DNA of 64,000 nucleotides, taken from positions 10,416,001 to 10,480,000 of the forward strand of contig NC_134161.1 of NCBI RefSeq assembly GCF_033958435.1, read 5' to 3'. Shown piece after piece: positions 46,686 to 58,600 of this stretch. Source of the DNA: Carettochelys insculpta. Taxonomy: Eukaryota; Chordata; Testudines; Carettochelyidae. The notes under the pieces were generated by a model that was not told the origin of the DNA, ran no database searches, and saw only the letters and a program-made list of their open reading frames with translations. A program made the translations under genes and the position numbers. Position 1 is the first letter of the stretch; every line of letters starts with the position of its first letter.

Positions 46686-49600
46686 CTAGAGAATAAAGAG
46701 ATTCCAGATGTGGAGAGGGAAATTCTTGAGGAACTTGATGATCAAGGCTAATTTTTGGGGAAGGATGATGGGATGCTCCCATTGAAAAGAATGTGGTCAG
46801 TACACCAACCTACTGGCCCCAATGCATACCCAAATACTGGATACATATATTCTACTCAGACTCCCATCACCTGACACTAAGATATCACAGCTGTGAAGAG
46901 TGTAACCAGCTCCAAAGTCTGGTGACCTTGCTTTAAGTTATGCTGCCCTTCAAATTCTGTGTGTAATACTGATCCAAAGCCAGTGTTCACCAGGGCTACT
47001 TTCTTGAACTGACAGCCAAGGAACAATGCTGCTTTACTTGAATTCTAACCTAAAAAAGTACTACAGCCCCTGCTTTCTATAGCCAATGTGGTAATGTCAG
47101 TTGTAAGGCACTGAGCATTCCTAGCTGTCCTTAGACAGACCTGAGTCAAATTAATAGAGAGCCTCTCACCTCATTGTTTCCAGGTTGCAGCCAAGTTGCT
47201 GGGAGGTAGAGTGTTTCCTGAGGGCCAATTTTCCAGTAGCGTCCTAAATTCTTTCCATTGATAAACACAACTCCTTTTTCCCAACCCTACAATAAAGACA
47301 GCAGTGTTAGTGAAACAGCTGCTCCCAGTAGCTAAAGAACACTCACAGAACTAACTTGCTGAGACCTAGTGTTCTTTCAGGCCATCTGCTGCTAGCCATC
47401 ATATTTTAGCTCTTAAAAAAGGTTAGTCAGATTTTAAAAATCCTCATATTCCACTCTAATCCTGCCACTAAAGTACCTTGTTACCTGAGCAGGTCTGTCC
47501 CCTGCACCTATCCCAAGACTGATCTGAAAGGGCAGTGACAAAAAACAAATTACTCATTTAGCTCGAAGGTTTGCATCAGGAATTGGAGCCTCGTTGTGCT
47601 AGGTGTATTACTACCCTAACTCTCACTCTGTAGTGTACTGATCATCAACACCCCGGACTTTAGTTTCCCATCTATAAAACTGCGATGAAACCTAGACAGT
47701 TATTTACCAATAGTAGTAGAGGAAGGCTGGGACACAGCATGGACAGAAACTACTCTTGCCACATGCTAGGTGAGTGTAATCATCACTGGACTACTCTTCC
47801 TCTGACTAAACAATTGGCCCTTCCTCAAAGAACTTAGCATTTGAGTAGTTTTACAAACAAATAAATGCTGCCTTGCTCCAGCCCTCATAAGTGTAGCATC
47901 CTGAAGGCTTTCCAGTAGTACGTTAAAACATTGTGGCTATCTATTATCTCTATCCTGTCTGGTTCATCCCTTCATCCTCTGTTGATACTGTAGTGCCAAC
48001 CCAGGTAACGGAGAGTAAGACGGAATTTATTCTGGCTGGGGCATCAACAAAAGAATCATTGCTTGCTTCCAGTGGCAGGACACGTTTTGCCCTCAGTCAT
48101 GCCTGTGCAGCCACACAAATGATAATTCCTAACCCCATATCACCAAACCAAGCCCTCTGGTTCCAGTCAAATCACTTCTGGTGGCAATGACTTAGCTCTG
48201 AAGTTCAAAGTACTACTTCTACATGCAAACACTAAACTCTTTGCTCTTCAAAATGGGCCAAGCTGCAAAAATAGCAAGTTTATGGGGCAAAAAAACCATG
48301 TTTCTCAAGGCAAAATGTCCTATCCCTGGGAGCCTTTTTGAGACCATCCCTTCTCATTCCTTGCCCTCTCTTCATGCAACACCTGTTAATCATGCTATAG
48401 TGTCCATATGCTTTATCTCATAAACTGCACTGAGATGTGAACATTGGTTCTGTGGAATCACAGACTACACTGGGGGCACAAACAGAAGAGGAAAAAGTTC
48501 AAGATTGGAACAATACACACAGCACAAGTAGCGCCACTGCCAAAGACCAGATTCTCCACAGAATCAATCCCTTCTACAGATAGCACTGAGAAGGGAAGCC
48601 ATTTTCCCTAAGTCTCACATGAATCAGGTACTCACAGTTTGCTTTCATAGACATTAAACTTTTGCCACCATAAAACAAATAGCACTTAACCTATGTAAAG
48701 CTGGGCTCATTACTAGCTCAGCCTGGATGCTGTTGGATGGGCAGGTCAGACTCCCCTGCATTTGTCTCAGCAAGGCCTGTGATGGTACAGGCCATGTTTA
48801 AATGAAAATGTGGGCTGCTTTACCACAGACCCATGATGCCTCCTATCTGGTGCTTGAGGCAGCCGCTAGGCATGGCGGTGTTGCTGGAACTGTTCTGTCA
48901 GAATCTCTTTCCAGCCATATGAAAAGAAGCAGTTGATAACTAAGACGCACCTCGAGTTTCAGGAAAGTGTCCTGAGGAAGATACTGTAGTTGTAGGTTTC
49001 CTCGGAAGAATGCAGGACCCATGGCATAATCCGGGATTGTGCTCCAAACATTAAGACCTCGCAAGCTGTGAGGGAAAGACAAGCACAGTTAATAGAAGAA
49101 AAGCAACTTCCTGACAGGCACTATTCATGGGTCCATGTTGGACCTAGCATCACTTCAAAGAGGAGCCCCATTTGTTACAGTGAGGTATCTATTCACTTCC
49201 CTGTCTGAAATGTGCAGCAGTTGCTGTCCTATGGCACAGACTTGGGCACAAATATTCAGCACGAGGACTTGGCTCTTTATTCAAAGCAGGCACCCCCCTA
49301 TCACTTTCTTTACTTCCATCTTTGTCCCCTGGATTAATCTAAATCTTTCTGCATCAGCAAGATGAAGGTCTCCAATGTGAATGCAGGGAGAGACAGATGT
49401 GCTGTGACTGCTCTCTCTCCTTGCTTCAAACTCACCCATTTCTGATATCTCGGACCACACTGTCTCCTCATGCATTCAAGGTACTGATCTTCAGCAGCAG
49501 GGACATGTCTGTTGACATGTCTTCAGTGCTCTTGTAACCCAGTAGCTAATGGCAATTAGCTAATGCAAGTTAAGAACACACACTCGTGCAGCTATGCTGA

Positions 49601-52600
49601 TGGGCTTGTGGCTCTGGAAATCTCTTCCCCATTGTTGTGACCAAGGCAGAGTCACTTTCAGGGTGTACTCAGGGGCTTATATGTGCACGCTGAGTAAGCG
49701 GCACAAGAGGTGTTGAGTTTCTTCTAAGGCTTAAGGGTTTACGTCCACTTTGATCCATTTCTGCTGTGTTGTAGAATGTTTGTTTTTTAAAAGGGCTATA
49801 AATATGCCCAGAGGCAATTGATACCATGCAAAACACAAGGACCTGTGATCTCATAAACACCTCCCTGGGAAAAAAGTGTTCAGAATTCACTGGTTCAAAG
49901 AGAGAAGTCCTGCGGTGAGATTGTACACTCAAAGCTCGTCTATAACCAGAATGTACTGCTTTTCCTTCACCACTGTTATGAGGACCACTAGTCCACAATC
50001 CAAATACAGTCAAAGCTGCTTACTTGCAGTATAGTTTACTTCCCTTCCTGGACAAGTAGGGAATAAGGTAGGTCAGTATAAAAAGCATCTTTTTCACATT
50101 CAACTTCAGCCCTGGGATTGTACCAGTGTAACTACTGGTAAAAGAATCATACCCTTAATCAAAAGGGGCTTACCAGTACAAAACCAGTGGACAGACCAGA
50201 ATGCACCTCAGACTTTGGTCTGCACAGGCACCACAAGACTGGGTTTCATGTCTCCACCACAGTGCAGCCTAAGACTGAACACTTCACCAGCTGGCCTCAA
50301 GTACTCAAAGACTCCTCGAGAAACTCTCTCCCCCCACCCTCCACACACACAGTTTACAGGGCGTGCAGCAGTCCTTCCTCAATCCCTTGCCATTCTGGTC
50401 AAACTTGCCAGTGTGTTTATCTACACTTCTTGACAGACGTGCAGATGCAGTTCAGCAAAGCACTCCAGCATGCTAGATTAGCCCCATAATCACCTCAGGT
50501 GCATGTTACAAGCCTCTGTTTTATAACACAACAAGCAAAAACCACCACCTACATGTACTACCGCACAATGCAGTGAAATCAAGAACAAAACACAGAAGAG
50601 CACTACACCTTCAGAGTGCGCTACCTGCAGGCTGCATTTCACCTTTTGGGCCCTATGATTCGCCCTACAGAGCTGTTTGGAAGTCTTCTCCAGCATTAAA
50701 GCTTTTTTTTTTTTAAAAATTGTACACATAGGCAAGACTGCTGAACAAACTTCAAACTTTACTTTACCTTTATTATTTTCATAGAATGGGAAAATTCTAC
50801 CAAATCATCAGTTTCAGAAAAGAAACTTCTGAGCCACTAAAAACACAGAGTGAGCATGGAGACAGCTGTGCAACTGTAACTATATGGTGGCTGCAATTCA
50901 TCAGACTAAAGGCTGTAATATTTTGTATTTATACAGCACCCTTCAACTCAAGCAAATTAGAAATTCCTGACCAGTTGTTTATGTAAAAGTAACATTTATT
51001 ACCATAATGTGGCCACCAGTAGGGAGAAACACAGCACTTTTAACAATCTGCAGCACACAAGGTCCTTCCCTCCAGTTTTTGAACCAAAATTCCTTTGCTT
51101 GAATGTACACTACAGACTTATTTGCTACAGCCTTCCCACCCCCACCTAAGAACTACTCCTCATGTACAGAAGTCAAGTCAAGCTTCCCAGACCTTAGAAG
51201 AAGTGGCATGAAAATTTCATGACAACATCCTCTGTTGAGAGTGCTATGGAAACCTAGGCCGCGATTTAGCATTTCGATGCTATACTGAAGAGTGCTCTAG
51301 CCACACCTCAAAAAGCTCCCGAGATGAGTGGTAGGGTCCCAGTATTGTGATGGCCAAACGTAAGTACCTGGGGGGAGTTTGGTCAGGACAGTTTGGTGAA
51401 TGCTCTGCTCTTATGAGAAGCGTTGCAGGATATTTATTGCCCACAAGTAGATTGTGCTGCACTATTAAAGACTGAGCCCAAACATCTCCTCTGTAAGCCC
51501 AGTGCCCCCTAAAAATATCCTAGGGTATGGGGTCAGGTGTAAGGGAATGCCACCTATCAAATTAAACATATCACTTCTGTTAGCATTAGATTTTGGTGGG
51601 TATCTCCCACCCAAGCATTAACAAAATCCAGTGAATCAGATAAATTCATGGAAGTGGGGTCCATCATGGTTATTAGCCATGATGGGTAAGAATGGGGTCC
51701 CTAGCCACTGTTTGTCAGAGCTGGAAATGGTTGACAGGAGAGGGATCATTAGACGATTACCTCCCTGTGGGACATCGGGCATCGACCACTGTTTGAAGAT
51801 GGGATGCTGGGCTAGATGGACCTTTGGTTTGACCCAGTATGGCTATTCTTATGTAATACTGTTTAACTCATGAGATCAGAAATCACTATCTGAGCCCATA
51901 TAGAGACATGAAGTCTATTTTGGAATGCATTATGGAAAGGCAGCCTTGATCACATCTGGGGTCAAGTTACTGCGTACACTCAAAGTCTGCATCATTTCTT
52001 GTCTTCTGGTACCGTGTTTGGTTGGGGAAGTGATGAAACAGAGTGGAAATGAGGAGCTTAAAAGACACAAAAGCTTATAAAAGCATGCTCTCTCAACAAT
52101 TCTGATCATCAGCCTTCCCAGATTCAAATGAATTACTGACCTTGTACAAGATGAATTCCATTGCTGAACCAAGCGAGAGACAATCTCATTTCCAATACGG
52201 GGTACTTCTGTTTCCTACTGAGAGATTTCTACCTTATTCTGTTTCAGTACTAATGGTCATTGCTAGTAACTGATCATACCGCTTACTAATCTTGCTTTCA
52301 TGCCTGCCTGGCAGCTAAGTCCCTTTCATGCCTTTGATTGGGAATATGACCCTACAGCACAAAGCAGACAAAGCTCACCCTGTCAAAAAGAGTCCCTTGC
52401 AAAACCTTTACTTGGAATATTTAACACTGCCTGTTAGCACTGTCCTTTGAAACTCTCTCTTGCTTTTTTTTTTAAAAGGGGTTTATACTTAGGCCATCAA
52501 AATTTACTTTAGGTCAGCATTAGGATACACAAAAACCCATCTACCTTTAAACAATAAATTTAAAATGTGGTTTAATTTGACATACAAGCAAGAAATTGCT

Positions 52601-55600
52601 GACATTTTAGAGTTTAAGAGGAGGATTACTGCAATAAATTGACTGGAAAGAGTAAACACATGGCTAACATCTACCGGGCAGTATAAGAACACAAATGTGT
52701 GTGTCACTAGTCCTGCAGTGTCTACAACTTACAGAGATTCTCTCCTTTGGCTCAAGCATGAAGGATTCACTGCTTTGCTGCAAAAGTATTGGAGTTCTAT
52801 ACCTTCTACACAAAAAGTTCTAAGTGATCACAGCATGCAGCAGAATGACAGCTGTCAAGTCCTAGGTTCTCACAAATGTGTTAACAGTATTGGATGATGC
52901 TACTGCTGAAGCAACAAAAACAACAAACTCTCTCTAGATTTTTGGCAGGAATCCCTAAGGTGATCTATGCTCTGTTGCTCTAATGACAGCAGCCTGGCTA
53001 GTTACCCTTTGGCGATTATTTAGCTTTAGCATTTCATACCGAACAACACAATTTAAAAACATGAAACAAGGGAAAGCCATCTGGACTAGTAATATACTAT
53101 TAGGACCTTCCTGAAATTACTCCCCCTCTCTAATCACAGATGAGGGAGTATCCTTCATTGAGGAGTTTAGTAACTCCTAATTTCCCATCCAGACAAAGAC
53201 TCAAACATTTACAAAATTCAAGAGGGTCTTGACTGGTCACATCTAGACAGGCCCAATCCAACACCTGTTAAAGTCAGTGGGAGTTTTTCTATCCCTTCAA
53301 TAGGAGTGCTAAATAAAGCTGTAATAATAAGTGTTGTAACCCTTCTGTACAATTTTAGTAGGCATTACTGGGAAGACATTTGCAGTGTGAAGATTCACCA
53401 GGTGCTGCCTTTCTGGAACATGTAACCACTAACTAGATTTTGCACCTCAGCCAAATTGCCTGTGCAAACGAATAAGATATCTATGTCCTTCTCATGGACA
53501 CAAACAATGTAACTAGACATACGTATCTCACACAAACCTTTCTATGAAGCCAGGTTTCATCTCCAGACTGTAAATCTTGAAGTTCCTCAGGGGGGCATTA
53601 TTCAGGAAGACGTCACCAATTAAACCTACAAGAGCAATGGAGGTAATAAAAAGCAGAGAAGCAACTAAGCTCATGTATCTTCCTATTTCAATAGAAGGAA
53701 CAGCGGGATGTAGAAAGTAGTCATGCTCTGCAGTGGCATTAGAGCCCATATGGTCCCATTGCTCATCCAGATTGAACAGACAACAATGTCACATTTAGTC
53801 CTCTCCCGCCTCTGCTTTAACTCACTAAGCTGGAAACACCCTCCCGGCAGAAAGCATTGTGGGAACACATAGCAGATTGAGTTTTTATTCGGCTGCCCAT
53901 ACACAGACTTTTTTTTTTTTTTTAAAGCAGCAGCTCATTTACATCCCCTCTACTCTGAAGAAAATGCATGTCCAAGTATCACTGATGCCTTGTGCTGGTC
54001 CCATGCTTTTCATCCAAGGATCTCAAAGCACCTCACAAACAAATTTAGCTTTATCCTGTGAGGTAGCTGAAATTATTCTTATTTGTGTGTGGGGGAACCT
54101 GGCACAGAGTAAAGGTCACACAGGAGGAGTAGGGCAGGGAATGGGAACAGAATCCAACTCTCCTGCTCCCTGTTCAGACCATTAACTTCAAAACAATGGT
54201 GGAGTGTGTCAAAGCATTCCAGGGGAATTAGAAACACTTCTTCCATTAAAGCTAACAAAACGTGTGTCTAAATTTACATGGCTGATCTGAATGTTTTGGC
54301 TTCCAAGAGGCTTGACTCCCAGTCCACAGCTCTACTGGCACGAATCGTAGAATACTAGAACTGGAAGGGACCTCAAGAGGCCATCAAGTCCAGTCTCCTG
54401 CACTCATGGCAGGATCAAGCACCATCAAGATCAGCCATGATAGATGTTCATCTCACCTGCTCTTAAAAATCTCCCATGATGGAGATTCCACAATCTCCCT
54501 GGGCAATTTATTTTAGTGTTTAACCACCCTGAAAGTTTGGAAGTTTTTCCTTATGCCAACCCTAAATATCCCTTGCTGCAGCTTAAGCCCATTGCTTCTC
54601 AGGCTATCATCAGAAATTACGGAGAATCATTTTTCTCCTTCCTCTTTGTAACACTCTTTTAGGTACTTGAAAACTCAATCCAAAGCCCAGGATTTTAGTA
54701 TTCGATTTTTAAGATATTCTCAATGTTTGAAGTCCTTGCTAAAAACAGACTCAAAATGAGGCCTTTACCCACATTCTCAGCCCCATGCACCAGCTTGGCA
54801 AGAAAGAAACAACATAAAAGTACCTTTCCGCTGCTCATTCAGCAAAAGTCCATAATTGACACGCCCGCAGTTCTCTACCAATAACCTGAGCTTCCTGAAG
54901 CCCTGTAACGAATGGAGCAGCCTCCAGTGAATCAGTGCATAGCCAAGTGCCAGGTTGAGCAAAGAGAGAGATCTGCTGGGATCACTCCAGAGGCAGGAGT
55001 GGGGAGCTTGTACCAGTAGCTTTGGCAGACGCTTACCAGACTATAAATTACAGGAATTTGATCATGCCACAGCTGCAAGTAACCACATCACTGAGGAACA
55101 CTCAACCTTCTCATGAAACTGTAATATTTTCCTGTTAAATTTTACATGCTTGAAACAGTATGCAGAGCCATATACAACATGTCCAACACCACATCAGCTT
55201 CCAACACACAGCTCTACCCACGAGTCACAAACGCAACTTCCAATGTTCCCTCCCACACACCCAAGTCAAGCCCTTGAAGCCATGCACATCTCATTGACAT
55301 GCTACTGATACAGCCACTTGGTGCCAAGCTGTTGGATGGCTCTGTGATTGAGGCAAGCATGAGCTCAAACACAAGTGAGATCATTCAACGCATTTCACTG
55401 TTGACCTAGGAGAAGTAAAAAGACGAAACGTGCTTTGTGCCTACGAACAAACAGCCTGCATGTCCTCTGTCAGCACAGGCAAGGTCCTCTATAACTTACT
55501 ATTCCATCTGATGGCTGTCCGCAGTTTGTGGGTGTGGCAGGAAAGGGATTAAATTTAGTGCATCAGCTGCTGCTCTGGAGTGAACGTGTCAACTGGAGTT

Positions 55601-58600
55601 TTGTCAAGTTTCCCTATCTCAACAGGACAGTTTGGCATTTTAAACCGCTCTCTACTCTGACTCATTTCTGGTTTGAGCATAACAAATGCTCCGTTTCTCA
55701 GACGGCTTTAGCGCTGCTTTCAATGAAGCTAGCAGCAGAGACAATTCTGGGCTTTGCATTTTTGGAGGTGGTTTGAGCTGTGCTCTTATTACCCATGAGC
55801 CTCTTGTGAGTGATCTCACATTACCCACCTGTCCTTCAGGAAGTGACAGCTCCAAAGTGTTGTAATCAAGGTATCCAATGAACATAGTGTTCACAAAAAC
55901 CTGCAGGAGAAGGCACAGAAGACAAACACAATTCTTAAGGGTACAGGTGGATTTAGGCCATAATGGCTGAGGAAGCATTGCCCAATTGGAGCCAAGACTC
56001 TTGGATTTTATTCCCAACTTTGCCATTGCCTCATTCTGCAATGGTGGGCAAACCAAGGCATTGCTAAAAATGCAGTCAATGATTTCCTACTATTAGCTTC
56101 AGAGGATGGGTTTAAGCTGATTTTACTGGAGTTTAAAGCAACTTGGACCTTGAGCCTCGGACTGAGAGAGGATGTAAGTTGGGACTTGGCAATGAATAGC
56201 ACCAGCGAATCATTTTTCTGCTCAGAGAAACCCTATCACCTTGACAGGTTGCAGAGAGGAGGCAGTGTTAGTCTGTTTCAGCAAAACCAACAAGGAGTCC
56301 TGTGGCACTTTAAAGGCTAACCAATTTATTAGGGCATAAGCTTTCGTGGGATACAATTCCCTTCTTCAGCTGCTTAACGTGAAAGAAAGGCCGGGATACA
56401 GAAGTGGGAGTGTAACATCGTGCTAATTAAATGAGGGTAGATGTGGCTCTTCTCTTCACAGTTGGAGATGAGTCACAACCACCCTGATTTTCACTTTCAG
56501 CATCTGAGGAAGTGAGCTGTATCTCATAAAAGCTTATACCCTAATAAATAAATAAGCTTGGTTTAAAGCTGGCCTTTTTCATATCAACCACCACAGCCAA
56601 GCTATTTGCCTTTCCATAGCGCCAGAATCACAGTCGCTCTGTACTTGTTACCTGTGCTCGGTCCCGGACATGGTCCCCGGAATGCAGCTGTCCTCCACCA
56701 GAGATGACCGTCTCATAGAGAGTATACCCATAGGCCTGCCCATTGCCATCGTTAATTGGCAGGTTCTCCATGTTAACTGGTAACTCTGACTTAATAGGCT
56801 GTGAAGAAGGAACAAGTAACTAGATGGATCCTTTCTAAGCAGACAGGCTGTACATGGACAGCATCATTCAGTCCAATCGCTGCTTTGTCCCACAAACATA
56901 CATCTACACAAATCCCACAAAAGCTATCTCTTGAAGGGCTCCTGGGGTGCAAAGAACTTCAACCAAGTGGCTAATTTTAATCCCACCACCAACACCCCTG
57001 CTAGATGCAAGCCTAAACCTTCCTGAGATATAGATGTTCCATTATGCTCATATCTTCCCTTGACAACCTGCCTCCACTCCCTAAGGTTCTGAAATCTTCT
57101 CCCATGCTGCAACTTAAACCCATTACTTTTTGTTTGGTCTTGCTTGAATAATTAGAGTAATTGATCCCTTTTTAGTTCACGTAGGAGGTACTTTTGGTGT
57201 AACTGCTAGGGCCAGACACCAAGAATCAGGACTCCTGTACGCTAGTCCCATCTCTCTTACAGAGTGACCTTGTGCTCGCGTTATCAACCCATCCTGTGAA
57301 CAGGAAAACATCATTAGCTCCATTTTACAATCAAAGGGACTGAGACAGTTCAGAATTTTGAATCATTATCAAGTTCCCAGACAGATGGAGCCACAATGAG
57401 TGTGGAGTATTTGTAAATGGAGGGAGTGACAATGGGTGAAGCATCATATTTGCAGAACCAGGCAGCCCCACATCTTCCTTTGAGGTAAATAAATGGGAGT
57501 TCCTTAAAGTGTACTGAGCTGAGACCTTCCTCATATGACCTTAAAACACAGTTCTTCTCTCTGTGCTATTTAAGGTCTTGTAGCACTTAGAGACAAATGG
57601 CTCTAGCATTCTTGGCCAAAACGTGCCATTCTATTCCTCATTCTTGTGCAGCACATGGTACTCAAATGGGTTGACTTCTTCCACCCCAAAGGTGGCTACC
57701 TTTCATTGTGGCTATACATATAAAGTTTGTGCAGCACCTTGAGGTCCTTCAAAATAACATATTTCACAATGCAGTGTGGTTTTTTGCATCATCCCACCCT
57801 CTTGGCACATTCTCCACCTCCAAGGGCAGTACCTACCTCTACAATATAGGGCAGCACCTCCCAGATAGAGGCATACTGCAGCAGCTGGACTGTGCCATAG
57901 GATGCTTTGCCTGCGATCATAGGAGGGGCAGGCAGAGGCTGCCCTGCAATGCAGAAACATGACTGGTGTTGTATTTCACTTCCCCTAGATGGATGCTACA
58001 GAAGGTGACAAGAGATTAGGTGCCTCTCTGGTTCTACTGCTAGACCACAGTTTTGCTTTTGGAAACATCTTTGATGAGCTTTCTTAGTGGATCAGAGCAT
58101 TACAGCTACCTCAAAGGGAACTCAAGAAAAACTGAAGGCCGGGCCAGGGTTGGTGTATTTATTCAGCGAGAGTCACCTATCAAGCTCCAGAGAGAAGAGA
58201 GTGCAAACTGGATCTTTGCAATAGCACCTCCCCAGATTTGCATTTATTTTAAGTTTGCTGGCATGACACATATCCTTTGCACATAGAGATTGTTAAATGC
58301 AAACATCCTTCCTGCTGCTGGGAAGCCAGCTGAAAAGCCATTGCTGTAACAAGCTGCTCTACATCCCTAGGCCTCTCACACCTCTGAAAATGCTTCCAGC
58401 TAATCAGTGGGACACATCCAGGAGGGGAGCAGCAGGGAGTCAGCAGACACCCTCGGCAGACAATTTTAAAGCTTCTTTTGTATAGCACAGGCCAGTAATT
58501 AAGGGATAGAGAAGGGGCTCTGACATTTCTCGTCACCTATGATCTTGGTGAAGAGTTGACGGAGTTTGAAGAATTTGGATGTGTAGTCTCCAGCCTCTGT

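Noticed and set aside
57215..57350. MIR-like segment
   Set aside because: Sense-like and antisense-like phrases are mixed, so I could not assign an orientation or limits.
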